64,000 nucleotides of DNA from Olsenella sp. An290 (GTDB taxonomy: Bacteria; Actinomycetota; Coriobacteriia; Coriobacteriales; Atopobiaceae): positions 1 to 64,000 of the forward strand of contig NZ_NFIU01000002.1 of assembly GCF_002159535.1 (NCBI RefSeq), read 5' to 3'. Numbering within the stretch: position 1 is the first letter of the stretch; each line of letters begins with the position of its first letter. The translations under genes and the position numbers were made by a program. The notes beneath the pieces were generated by a model. It ran no database searches. It was given only the letters and a program-made list of their open reading frames with translations, and was not told where the DNA came from. Shown here piece after piece: positions 28,507-36,607 of the stretch.

Positions 28507-29229
28507 ATGACCGAAGCAACCGCCCTTCTCGACCTGCAGGACGTCGACCTGAGACTCCTGCGCCTCGCCTCCTCGCTGGCCTCGCTGCCCCAGCAGAAGC
28601 GCCTCAAGACGATCGACCTCGCCCGCAAGAAGGTCGCCTCCGAGCTCTCCGGCATCGTCGGGAAGCGCAAGGACGCCGAGATGGAGATCGCCGACCTGCG
28701 CGCCGCGCTGGACCACTACCGCGACAAGGCGGCCGAGGTCCAGGCCGAGGCCGACGCGAGCGCGCACACCCACCGCGAGATCATGGACTTCGAGCGCCAG
28801 CTCACCTCCCTCGCCAAGCACATCGAGAAGAGCGAGTTCGCCCTCGGTCCCGCGCGCGACCGCCTGGGCCGCCTCGAGCGCGCCGAGCGCAACGCCCGCC
28901 TCACCTCCGAGCGCCTCGAGGCCGAGCGCGAGGCGACCCAGTCCTCCCTCGACGCCGACTCCCGGAGCCTGCGCTCGGAGATCGTGGAGCTCTCGCGCGA
29001 GCGCGGGCGCCTCGCGGCCGGCATCTCCGCCGAGCACCTCGCCTCCTACGAGCGCGCCCGCAAGCGCTTCGGCGGCCTCGCCGTGGAGCGCCTGCGCGGC
29101 AACGTCCCCTCGGTCTGCCGCGTGAAGCTCCAGCCGAGCCAGTTCCACGACCTCGCCCACGGCGACGAGGTCACCGAGTGCCCCTACTGCCACCGCATCC
29201 TCATCACCTCAGAGGAGGGGCAGGAGTGA
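28507..29229 (+). CDS. Coiled-coil zinc-ribbon protein (CT398/DUF164 type)
   Basis: 240 residues, preceded by GAAGGAGAACG. Residues 1-170 are a long antiparallel coiled coil rich in Arg, Glu and Ala. The C-terminus holds the zinc-ribbon remnant: SVCRVKL, then ECPYCHRIL. The usual C-x2-C in the first half is reduced to one cysteine here, so metal binding may use another ligand. Members are widespread in bacteria; CT398 was linked to sigma-54 and secretion in Chlamydia, but here the role is unknown. The stop overlaps the coaBC start by 4 bases. Confidence 0.85.
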   Translation: MTEATALLDLQDVDLRLLRLASSLASLPQQKRLKTIDLARKKVASELSGIVGKRKDAEMEIADLRAALDHYRDKAAEVQAEADASAHTHREIMDFERQLTSLAKHIEKSEFALGPARDRLGRLERAERNARLTSERLEAEREATQSSLDADSRSLRSEIVELSRERGRLAAGISAEHLASYERARKRFGGLAVERLRGNVPSVCRVKLQPSQFHDLAHGDEVTECPYCHRILITSEEGQE

Positions 29230-30440
29230 GCGCCGGGCGGGACGGCCGCGCGCCGCGCGTCCTTCTCGGCGTGTGCGGCGGCATCGCCGCCTACAAGGCC
29301 TGCGAGGTGCTCCGCGGCCTCCAGAAGGCGGGCTGCGAGGTCCGCGTGACCATGACCGAGGACGTCCTGCGCTTCGTGGGCGCCGCCACCTTCGAGGCGC
29401 TCTCGGGCGCGCCCGCGGCGACCTCGCTCTACGACTACCCCGGCTCGGCGATCCCGCACATCGAGCTCGCCGAGTGGGCGGACGCGGCCGTCGTGGTGCC
29501 CGCAACGGCGAACGTCATGGCCAAGATGGCCTGCGGCATCGCGGACGACTGCCTCACGACGACGCTCCTCGCGTGCGCGTGCCCCGTGCTCGTGGCGCCC
29601 GGCATGAACGTCCACATGTGGCAGAACGCGGCCACGCAGGCCAACGTCGCCACCCTGCGCGGGCGCGGCGTCGCCTTCGTGGGGCCGGACAGCGGACGGC
29701 TCGCCTGCGGCGACGTGGGCGAGGGCAAGCTCGCGGACGTGGGCGACATCGTGGCCGCCGCGCTTGCGCTCCTCGGGGGCGCGGGCGAGAGGGACCTCGC
29801 GGGCCTGCGCGTCCTCGTGAACGCCGGGCCCACGCACGAGGCCATCGACCCCGTGCGCTACATCGCCAACCGTTCCACCGGCAAGATGGGCTTTGCCATC
29901 GCGGCCGCCGCCGCGCGCCGCGGGGCGGCGGTCACGCTCGTGGCCGGGCCCGTGACGCTCGCCACGCCCGCCGGCGTGCGGCGCGTGGACGTGGAGAGCG
30001 CCTCCGAGATGCGCGACGCGACGCTCGCGGAGTTCGAGCGCGCGGACGTGGCCATCTGCAGCGCCGCCGTCGCCGACTACACGCCCGCCGCGCCGGCCGA
30101 CCACAAGCTCAAGAAGTCGCGCGAGCACCTGGACGCGATCGAGCTCACGGAGACCGCGGACATCCTGGCAGAGCTCTGCGCCGCGAAGGGCGGACGCATG
30201 GTGGTGGGCTTTGCCGCCGAGACGGACGACCTCATCGCCCACGCCGAGGAGAAGCTCCGCCGCAAGGGCGCCGACCTCATCGTGGCCAACGACGTGAGCC
30301 GCCCCGAGTCCACCTTCGGCGCGGACACCAACCGCGTGGCCCTGGTGAGCGCCGGTGGCACGAAGCAGCTCGAGACCATGCCGCTCGCCGACGTGGCCGA
30401 CGCGATCCTGGACGCGGTCGGGCGGAGGGCCGCGCGATGA
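29226..30440 (+). CDS. coaBC: Bifunctional phosphopantothenoylcysteine decarboxylase/synthetase
   Basis: 404 residues from GTG 29226, overlapping the upstream stop. The N-terminal flavoprotein (CoaC) domain has GVCGGIAAYK, the His of IPHIELAEW and a substrate clamp that reads PGMN instead of the usual PAMN. The CoaB domain starts at about 190 with VNAGPTHEAIDPVRYI and NRSTGKMG, and carries the lysine-rich ADHKLKK block. It converts 4-phosphopantothenate and cysteine into 4-phosphopantetheine on the way to coenzyme A. The stop overlaps nfo by 4 bases. Confidence 0.95.
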   Translation: MSAGRDGRAPRVLLGVCGGIAAYKACEVLRGLQKAGCEVRVTMTEDVLRFVGAATFEALSGAPAATSLYDYPGSAIPHIELAEWADAAVVVPATANVMAKMACGIADDCLTTTLLACACPVLVAPGMNVHMWQNAATQANVATLRGRGVAFVGPDSGRLACGDVGEGKLADVGDIVAAALALLGGAGERDLAGLRVLVNAGPTHEAIDPVRYIANRSTGKMGFAIAAAAARRGAAVTLVAGPVTLATPAGVRRVDVESASEMRDATLAEFERADVAICSAAVADYTPAAPADHKLKKSREHLDAIELTETADILAELCAAKGGRMVVGFAAETDDLIAHAEEKLRRKGADLIVANDVSRPESTFGADTNRVALVSAGGTKQLETMPLADVADAILDAVGRRAAR

Positions 30441-31291
30441 GCGGGCTGCTTCTGGGCTGCCACCTCTCCACGGCCTCCGGCTACGCGGCCATGGCGGCGG
30501 ACGCCATCTCCATCGGCGCCACCACCTTCGCGTTCTTCACGCGCAACCCGCGCGGCGGCAACGCGCGCGAGCTGGACGACGCCGACCTCGCCGCGTTTCT
30601 CGCCACGCTGGGGGAGCGCGGCATTGGACCGCTCGTGGCCCACGCGCCCTACACCTACAACCTCTGCTCCGCCAAGCCCGAGACCGTGGAGTTCGCGCGC
30701 CGGGCGATGCGCGAGGACCTGGCGCGCATGGAGCGCCTCCCGGGCCACCTCTACAACTTCCACCCCGGCGCCCACGTCAAGCAGGGCGCGGACGAGGGAA
30801 TCCGCCTCATCTGCGAGGGCCTGAACGAGGTGCTCGAGCCCGGGCAGAAGACGACGGTCCTGCTGGAGACCATGGCCGGCAAGGGCACCGAGGTGGGGCG
30901 CTCCTTCGAGGAGCTCGCCCGCATCATCGACGGCGTGGAGCACGACGAGCTGATCGGCGTGTGCCTGGACACCTGCCACGTGGCGGACGCCGGCTACGAC
31001 ATCGTCCACGACCTCGACGGCGTGCTCGACGAGTTCGACCGCGTGGTCGGCCTCTCGCGCCTGCGGGCCCTCCACCTCAACGACTCCAAGAACCCGCTCG
31101 GTTCCCACAAGGACCGTCACGAGCGGATCGGCGCGGGCACGCTCGGCCTCGAGACCTTCCGTGCCGTGGTCACGAACCCGCGCCTCGCCGGCCTGCCCAT
31201 GGTGCTCGAGACCCCGCAGACGGGGCTTTCCGGCTGGGCGGCGGAGATCGCCCTCCTGCGCGGCATGGCCGAAGAGGCGAGCTCACACTAA
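30437..31291 (+). CDS. nfo: Endonuclease IV (AP endonuclease)
   Basis: 284 residues, a TIM-barrel trinuclear zinc enzyme that cuts DNA at abasic sites and removes blocked 3' ends. Metal ligands are in HAPYTYNL, NFHPGAH, LLETMAG, CLDTCHVADAGYD, HLNDSKNPLGSHKDRHERIG and the final VLETP. All expected His, Asp and Glu residues are present. Length is normal. Its TAA stop is part of the first unit of the hairpin array that follows. Confidence 0.96.
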   Translation: MSGLLLGCHLSTASGYAAMAADAISIGATTFAFFTRNPRGGNARELDDADLAAFLATLGERGIGPLVAHAPYTYNLCSAKPETVEFARRAMREDLARMERLPGHLYNFHPGAHVKQGADEGIRLICEGLNEVLEPGQKTTVLLETMAGKGTEVGRSFEELARIIDGVEHDELIGVCLDTCHVADAGYDIVHDLDGVLDEFDRVVGLSRLRALHLNDSKNPLGSHKDRHERIGAGTLGLETFRAVVTNPRLAGLPMVLETPQTGLSGWAAEIALLRGMAEEASSH

Positions 31292-31590
31292 GTCACGTTC
31301 TTCTCGTCCGCCGCGTGACTATGAGCGAGCTTTCTTTCTCGCCTCGCCGAAAGTCACGGTTTCGCGCCCTGTTGCGTGACTTTGAGCGAGCTAAGCTCAG
31401 TAGACTCGTCAAAAGTCACGTTCTTCTCGTCCGTTGCGTGACTTTGAGCGAGCTGGCGCTCAGTTCGTCAAAAGTCACGGTCTGCGGGGCCAAGGCGTGA
31501 CTTTGGACGTGACAACACTTCTGACTCACTGAAACTCACGCTTTGGGACGAGAAAGCGTGAGTTTCAGCGAGTTGCGGAAGGCCCGACCT
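31289..31590. repeat. Array of five hairpin units with about 61-base period
   Basis: Units start at 31289, 31350, 31412, 31471 and 31532 (spacings 61, 62, 59, 61). Each unit has an inverted pair, AAAGTCACG and CGTGACTTT, around a 12-18 base loop, then GAGCGAGCT and a variable tail. Units 1 and 3 carry TTCTTCTCGTCCG in the loop. The fifth is the most perfect: a 13-bp stem (31532-31544 with 31553-31565). It fills the gap between nfo and the uup promoter. Not a CRISPR because repeats are palindromic with no unique spacers of even length. Confidence 0.9.
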
Positions 31591-31624
31591 GTGCCGCCCG
31601 GCCTCGGCCGCGACAAGGGGCGCC

Positions 31625-31630
31625 TATAAT
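31625..31630 (+). promoter_or_regulatory. -10 box of the uup promoter
   Basis: A consensus TATAAT lies 33 bases before the uup ATG. No clear -35 is seen 17 bases upstream, so the promoter may rely on an activator or on the -10 alone. Confidence 0.55.
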
Positions 31631-31662
31631 GGGCGAGGCACACGGACGGAAGGGCACTTCGC

Positions 31663-33486
31663 ATGGGAATCCTCATCGGACTTGAGCACGTGGGGCACGA
31701 GTGGCCCGGCAAGCGCGTGCTCGAGGACCAGACCATCGGCATCAACGAGGGCGAGCGCATCGGCATCGTCGGTCGCAACGGCGACGGCAAGTCCACGCTG
31801 CTGGAGATCGTGGGCCACGTGCTCACGCCGGACGCGGGCACGGTCACGTGGCGCCGCAACATCGCCGTGGGCTACCTCGGCCAGGCGGACGCGCTCGCGG
31901 ACGCCGACCCCGTGCGTCGGGCGATCTTTGGCGACGTGCCGGACTACACCTGGGCCTCGGACGCCCGCATCCGCGCCATCCTGGACGAGCTCGTGGGCGA
32001 CCTCGACCTCGACGGCCTTGTGGGCGAGCTCTCCGGCGGGCAGCGCCGCCGCGTGGACCTGGCCCGCGTGCTCTGCCACACCTGGGACGTCATCTGCATG
32101 GACGAGCCCACCAACCACCTGGACCTCGCCGCCATCGAGTGGCTGGCCGACCACCTCCGTCGTCGCTGGCCGGCGGGGGAGGGGGCGCTCCTCGTGGTCA
32201 CGCACGACCGCTGGTTCCTGGACGAGGTCTGCGAGCACATGTGGGAGGTCCACGACCGCCGGATCGAGCCCTTCGAGGGCGGCTACTCCGCCTACGTCCA
32301 GCAGCGCGTCGAGCGCGAGCGCCAGGCCGCCGTCATTGAGGAGCGCCGCCAGAACACGCTGCGCAAGGAGCTCAACTGGCTCGCGCACGGGGCCAAGGCG
32401 CGCACGAGCAAGCCGCGCTTCCGCGTGGAGGCGGCCCGCGCCCTCATTGCCAACGACCCACCGCTCAGAAACCCGCTCGAGCTCAGGCGCCTTGCCGTCT
32501 CCCGCCTGGGCAAGCAGGTCATCGAGATGTCCGAGGTGAGCTTTGCCTACCCGGGCGGCCCGCGCGTGATCGACGACGTGAGCTGGCTCATCGGCCCCGG
32601 CGACCGCTACGGCATCCTCGGCGCCAACGGGGCGGGCAAGTCCACGCTGCTCGCGCTCATGACGGGCGCGCTCGCGCCCACGTCCGGCACCGTGAAGATC
32701 GGGGCCTCGGTGCGCTTTGGTTTCATGAGCCAGCACCTGGACGCGCTCGGCGAGAAGGACGGCTGGCGCGTGCTCGAGCTGCTCGGCCGCTACAAGCGGA
32801 GCTACCTCGTGGGCGGCAAGATGCAGAGCCCCACGCAGCTCATCGAGCGCCTGGGCTTTGAGCAGCGCGAGCTCCAGAACTTCATCAAGGACCTCTCCGG
32901 CGGGCAGCGCCGGCGCCTGGCGCTTCTGTGCGTCATCCTGGAGGAGCCCAACGTGCTCGTGCTCGACGAGCCGGGCAACGACCTCGACACGGACATGCTC
33001 GCCGTGATGGAGGACCTGCTCGACAGCTGGCCGGGGACGCTGCTCGTGGTCTCCCACGACCGCTACCTCATGGAGCGCGTGACCGACGACCAGTTCGCGC
33101 TCATAGACGGCCACGTGCGCCACGTTCCCGGGGGCGTGGACGAGTACCTGCGCCTGCTGGGCGAGAAGGACGCCGGGACGGCGGCGCCCGCCGCGGCGGG
33201 CACGCCCGCGGACGGGCCGCGGGAGGAAGGTTCTTCTCGCCCGGCCGCCTCCGGGCTCTCCAACCAGGAGCGCCGGGAGCTCAAGAAGCGCTTTGACGCC
33301 GTGAGCCGCAGGCTCGAGAAGACCGCCGCCGAGCCCGACCGCCTGCGCGCGGAGATGGCCTCCGTGGACGCGAGCGACTACGCCGCCCTCATGGAGGCCC
33401 AGGCCGCGCTCGACGCGTGCCTTGCGGAGCGCGAGGCCCTCGAGGACGAGTGGCTCGAGCTCTCGGAGCGCCTGGGGATCGAGTAG
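31663..33486 (+). CDS. uup: ABC-F ATPase, Uup type
   Basis: 607 residues. Two ABC modules: Walker A GRNGDGKST and GANGAGKST, signatures LSGGQRRR in both, Walker [10 protein letters not shown] in the first and LDEPGNDLD in the second, the last being the form usual in Uup. The linker NWLAHGAKARTSKPRFR is the Uup signature. A coiled coil ends the protein (about 525-607) after an Ala/Pro-rich stretch. Uup-type proteins bind the ribosome and DNA and affect transposon excision and stalled ribosome rescue. It is the second ABC-F protein in the window. A decayed glycosidase abuts its stop. Confidence 0.92.
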   Translation: MGILIGLEHVGHEWPGKRVLEDQTIGINEGERIGIVGRNGDGKSTLLEIVGHVLTPDAGTVTWRRNIAVGYLGQADALADADPVRRAIFGDVPDYTWASDARIRAILDELVGDLDLDGLVGELSGGQRRRVDLARVLCHTWDVICMDEPTNHLDLAAIEWLADHLRRRWPAGEGALLVVTHDRWFLDEVCEHMWEVHDRRIEPFEGGYSAYVQQRVERERQAAVIEERRQNTLRKELNWLAHGAKARTSKPRFRVEAARALIANDPPLRNPLELRRLAVSRLGKQVIEMSEVSFAYPGGPRVIDDVSWLIGPGDRYGILGANGAGKSTLLALMTGALAPTSGTVKIGASVRFGFMSQHLDALGEKDGWRVLELLGRYKRSYLVGGKMQSPTQLIERLGFEQRELQNFIKDLSGGQRRRLALLCVILEEPNVLVLDEPGNDLDTDMLAVMEDLLDSWPGTLLVVSHDRYLMERVTDDQFALIDGHVRHVPGGVDEYLRLLGEKDAGTAAPAAAGTPADGPREEGSSRPAASGLSNQERRELKKRFDAVSRRLEKTAAEPDRLRAEMASVDASDYAALMEAQAALDACLAEREALEDEWLELSERLGIE

Positions 33487-33487
33487 G

Positions 33488-34470
33488 GGAGCGGCGCGCA
33501 CGTGGCCCGGCGCACACGACGCCGCCCCCAACCTCAACCAGTTCTGCCTCGAGGGCGAGGGCTTCGCCGACACCAAGATCACCACGACCCCCAAGCTCTA
33601 CGTGAAGTTCGCCGAGACGAACGTCGCCCAGAACGCCCAGACCCTCACGGTCGAGGGCTTCGAGAACGCGGCCGAGCTTCCCACCGACGAGCCCAACGAC
33701 GCCCTCGCGGCGCCCGTGATCACGGTGCTCGAGGACCAGATCACCCCCACGAGCATCTCCATTACCTGGGACGAAGTCGAGGGCGCCACGAGCTACTACC
33801 TCAGGGTCGACGGCCGCGCGGGCCTCGCCTCCGGCCTGACCAGCTTCACCCACACCGGCCTCGCCTACGACAGCACCCACACCTACGAGGTGCGCGCCCG
33901 CAACGCCGAGGGCGTCTCCGCCTGGAGCGAGGTCGTCGAGGTGCGGACCGCCCAGGACCCGTGGCGCAACGTCCCCACGCCCGTGAGCGCGACGCTCGAC
34001 GGCGGCCCGTGGGGCGGCTACGAGGAGAAGTACGCCTTCGACCACAAGCCCGAGTCGAGCGCCGGCTGCCTGCTCTCCGGCACCGTCGACGGCACCGCCA
34101 ACGGCACCGGCCGCGCCCTCAACATCGACTACGGCCTGGCCTACCGCTTCGAGCGGCTCGAGTACTACCCGTCCGCCTTCGGCTACGTCAGGACGCGCTC
34201 CCGCACGCCCGCGCGGTCCTCGAGAACGACGCCGCCACGGCGTCCGAGCTGACCGAGGCGCTCGCCGAGCTCCAGGCGGCCCTTGACGGCCTCACGGACC
34301 AGGCTGACGTGCCCCCCGCGACCTCCGGCGACGCCGAGAGGCCCGGCGGCGGGAGCATCCCGCAGACCGGCGACGCCTCCGCCCCGGCGGGGACGGCCCT
34401 TGCCCTGGGCACGCTCGCGGCGGTCGCGGCGGGCGCCCTGCTCCGGGAGTCACGCAGGACGCGCGCCTAG
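33488..34470 (+). pseudogene. Remnant of an LPXTG-anchored glycosidase (GH31-like C-terminal modules)
   Basis: Starting right after the uup stop, without start codon or ribosome site, an open frame encodes what looks like the end of a GH31-type catalytic region (from about 33526), a fibronectin III domain (about 33715-33950) and most of an F5-8C domain with NIDYGLAYRFERLEYYPS (to about 34185). The frame then shifts by one base near 34190-34215. The new frame encodes the last half of a FIVAR domain, a linker with the sortase motif IPQTGD, a hydrophobic helix and RESRRTRA. The catalytic part is missing and domains are joined out of order, so this is a deletion remnant of a surface enzyme related in modules to the fucosidase at the left edge. 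GH31 assignment is a guess from module style. Confidence 0.8.
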
Positions 34471-34513
34471 CCACGGCAGCGACGCAGCGCGGAGATGGCC
34501 CCGCACAAGACAA

Positions 34514-34552
34514 GGCCGGCCCCACCCCATGCGGGTGGGGCCGGCCCCGTTC
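34514..34552 (+). terminator. Hairpin terminator after the pseudogene
   Basis: A perfect 14-bp stem (34514-34527 with 34533-34546) and 5-base loop. The trailing CCGTTCTG has only a weak T run. It would end transcripts of uup and the remnant, and may also stop the minus-strand gene that ends at 34622. Confidence 0.75.
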
Positions 34553-34621
34553 TGAGGCGACCCTCCTCGCCGGGCGGCACCCCTCGGAGACGGTCCCTTG
34601 CGCGGGTGGCGGGGAGGGGGC

Positions 34622-34918
34622 CTACCGCCTGCCGTCCCCCGAGCGCTCGCCCGCGCGCAGCCGCAGGAGCGCCACGACGCTCAGGGCGGTCGTGAGGACC
34701 ATCATGACGGCGCCGCCGGCGTACCAGCCGCGCGCGGCGTCGGCGAGCGCCTGGGTCGCGGCCGCCATGCTCGAGCGAAGGATGCAGAGCAGGCAGAGGG
34801 CCGCGAAGAAGTAGCCCGCGGCGACGCTGCCGAGCGTCCGCTCGCCCGAGACGTGCAGCGCGCCAAAGCCCGCCAGCAGCGTCGAGAGGGTTCCGAACAG
34901 GATGATGAGAAGGCCCAT
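34622..34918 (-). CDS. Small hypothetical three-helix membrane protein
   Basis: 98 residues from ATG at 34918, with AAGGGGA upstream. There are three hydrophobic segments (about 2-22, 32-50, 66-86) with a basic C-terminus (RLRAGERSGDGRR). I do not recognise the family. It lies 25 bases downstream of the flavodoxin-like gene on the same strand and is probably cotranscribed. Confidence 0.6.
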   Translation of the reverse strand: MGLLIILFGTLSTLLAGFGALHVSGERTLGSVAAGYFFAALCLLCILRSSMAAATQALADAARGWYAGGAVMMVLTTALSVVALLRLRAGERSGDGRR

Positions 34919-34943
34919 GGGGCCACGTCCCCTTTCTCCGGGC

Positions 34944-35459
34944 CTATGAGGCAAGCCCGGCACGCACGAGGGCGGCGTCAAGGGCGACGAGGTCGTCCTC
35001 GCTGGGGTGGCCCTGGGCACGGTCGAAGTTCTCGATGAGCGGCGAGAACCGCTCGGGGTCGCGCTCGGCCATGAGGAGGTAGCGCTCGCGCACGGCGGGC
35101 GGCATCTGCCCCTGGCAGAGGTAGGTCCCCACGACCTCCGCGCCCGGCGCGAGCGCCGAGCGGAAGTTCTCGAGGATGCGGGCGTAGTAGGCGGGGTCAC
35201 CGCCGTAGCCGCAGGTCCCAAAGAGGAAGACGCGGCGCCCGGAGAGCGCGGCGGCGACGCCCGAGAGCTCGGGGCCGAGCCCGCCCTTGTCCGTCCACGA
35301 GCCGAGCAGGACCACGTCGACGCCGTCGAGCGCGCCCTCTCGCAGGTCCGAGGGCCCGCCGAACCACGCACAGTCCCTCTCGCCCAGCCGCGCGCGGGCG
35401 CGCTCGGCGAGCTTTCTCGTGTTGCCGGTCCTGGAGCTGAAGACGATGGCGTAAGTCAT
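34944..35459 (-). CDS. Flavodoxin family protein
   Basis: 171 residues from ATG 35459, preceded by GAGAGGGGAT; a longer frame from 35489 lacks a ribosome site. The FMN phosphate loop is FSSRTGNTRKLAE at the N-terminus, and the isoalloxazine loops are near GSWTDKGG and GTCGYGGD. It is longer than a simple flavodoxin; the extra C-terminal part (about 125-171) is helical. It should carry electrons between redox enzymes in an anaerobe; the partner is not encoded nearby. Confidence 0.85.
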   Translation of the reverse strand: MTYAIVFSSRTGNTRKLAERARARLGERDCAWFGGPSDLREGALDGVDVVLLGSWTDKGGLGPELSGVAAALSGRRVFLFGTCGYGGDPAYYARILENFRSALAPGAEVVGTYLCQGQMPPAVRERYLLMAERDPERFSPLIENFDRAQGHPSEDDLVALDAALVRAGLAS

Positions 35460-35582
35460 GGGAATCCCCTCTCGAGTCAGATGGGTCACTTATACCCGTC
35501 GGAGGGGAAATGTAGCCAATCCTGCCTCATTTTGTGCGGCCGGGCGGGGCGCGGCGGGGCGGGGCGCAGGCCCGCAGGCTCC

Positions 35583-35903
35583 CTAGCGGCCGGCCTCCCA
35601 CGCACAGCGCGCCAGGTCAACGCGCCCGTCCGGGAGAAACGCAACGCCCTCGGACTCGAGCATCCGGCGCTGCTCCCCCGGGCCGCCGAAGGCGAAGCCG
35701 GGCGCGAGCGAGCCGTCGGCAAAGACTACCCGGTGGCAGGGCATGCCGCCCGCCACGCCCGGGCTCGCGTGCATGGCAAAGCCCACCTGGCGCGCGCAGC
35801 GCGGCGCGCCCATGAGCCGGGCCACCTGGCCGTAGGTGGCCACGCGGCCCCTGGGGACCTGACGCACCACGTCGTGGGCCCGCTCGAAGAACGACCGCTC
35901 CAT
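35583..35903 (-). CDS. MGMT/Ada DNA-binding domain protein (alkyltransferase-like)
   Basis: 106 residues from ATG 35903, chosen because GGGAGG precedes it; an upstream in-frame ATG has none. It is the helix-turn-helix domain of O6-alkylguanine-DNA alkyltransferases only, without their N-terminal domain: VPRGRVATYGQVARLMG, then MPCHRVV with Cys56. Alkyltransferase-like ATL proteins of this size usually lack the cysteine (PWHRV), so this one keeps the acceptor residue of true methyltransferases. It may repair or flag alkylated guanine. It diverges from the isochorismatase-like gene. Confidence 0.85.
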   Translation of the reverse strand: MERSFFERAHDVVRQVPRGRVATYGQVARLMGAPRCARQVGFAMHASPGVAGGMPCHRVVFADGSLAPGFAFGGPGEQRRMLESEGVAFLPDGRVDLARCAWEAGR

Positions 35904-35954
35904 CTGCCCTCCCATCCGCTATGCTCAGGCTACCATCAGCCGGAGGGGAGCGCC

Positions 35955-36515
35955 ATGAACATCGACAAGAACGCATCCGCCCTGCTCGTCATCGACGCCA
36001 TCGAGGCCGCGGGCGCCGACGCCGTCTACGACCCCGACGCGGCGACGGCGGCCTACCGCGGCGCCCTCGCCCGCGCCGTCGCCGCCTGCCACGCCGCGGG
36101 CGTGCCGGTGATCTTCTGCAACGACGCCCACGTCCGCGGGATCGACCGCGAGCTCGCCCTCTGGGGCGAGCACGGCATCGCGGGCGAGAGCCGCATCTTC
36201 CCGGAGATCGAGGTGGGGGAGGGCGACCTCGTGGTCCCCAAGCGCCGCTACTCGGGCTTCTTCCAGACCGACCTCGATCTCACCCTGCGCGAGCTCGGTG
36301 TCTCCACCGTGGTCGCGGTGGGCGCGGACACCAACATCTGCGTGCTCCACACCCTCGCCGACGCCTACTTCCTGGGCTACGCCTCCGTCGTGGTGACCGA
36401 CGCCACCATGACCTTCCTCTGCGGCACCCAGGAGGGCGCGCTCGAGCACTGCGTGAAGTGCTACGGCTCCGCGCTCGCCACCGTCTCCGAGCTCGAGTCC
36501 GCCCTCGCGTCGTGA
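35955..36515 (+). CDS. Isochorismatase-like cysteine hydrolase (nicotinamidase-related)
   Basis: 186 residues, preceded by GGAGGGGAG. The catalytic triad of the family is visible: Asp14 (LVIDAI), Lys96 (VPKRRYSGF) and Cys129 (ADTNICVL). A metal-binding D-x-H is seen in NDAHVRG. The fold hydrolyses amides such as nicotinamide or carbamoyl compounds; the KRRYSGFFQTDLD block is common in nicotinamidase-like members, but the substrate is uncertain. A TATGCT box lies at 35920-35925. It converges with the LysR gene over a palindrome. Confidence 0.85.
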   Translation: MNIDKNASALLVIDAIEAAGADAVYDPDAATAAYRGALARAVAACHAAGVPVIFCNDAHVRGIDRELALWGEHGIAGESRIFPEIEVGEGDLVVPKRRYSGFFQTDLDLTLRELGVSTVVAVGADTNICVLHTLADAYFLGYASVVVTDATMTFLCGTQEGALEHCVKCYGSALATVSELESALAS

Positions 36516-36518
36516 CAC

Positions 36519-36607
36519 GCTAAAACGGGACGGGTTCAAATGAGCAGCTCGGATGGCTAAAACGGGACGGGTTCAAATGAGCAGCTCATTTGAACCCGTC
36601 CCGTTTT
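36519..36607. repeat. Palindromic element with a duplicated arm, overlapping the end of the LysR gene
   Basis: A 32-base unit starting GCTAAAACGGGACGGG occurs twice in direct orientation (36519-36550 and 36556-36587). The second copy forms a perfect 23-bp stem (36559-36581 with 36585-36607) with loop CAG. The right arm encodes the last codons and stop of the minus-strand LysR gene. Being between two convergent genes with T-runs on both sides, it can act as a bidirectional terminator. No transposase is nearby. It looks like a REP- or MITE-type element. Confidence 0.88.

Noticed and set aside
31289-31590. CRISPR array
   Set aside because: Repeats are hairpins with related rather than unique intervals, and no cas genes.
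31624-33594. 656-codon minus-strand frame over uup
   Set aside because: Antisense shadow; composition is that of reversed GC-rich coding.
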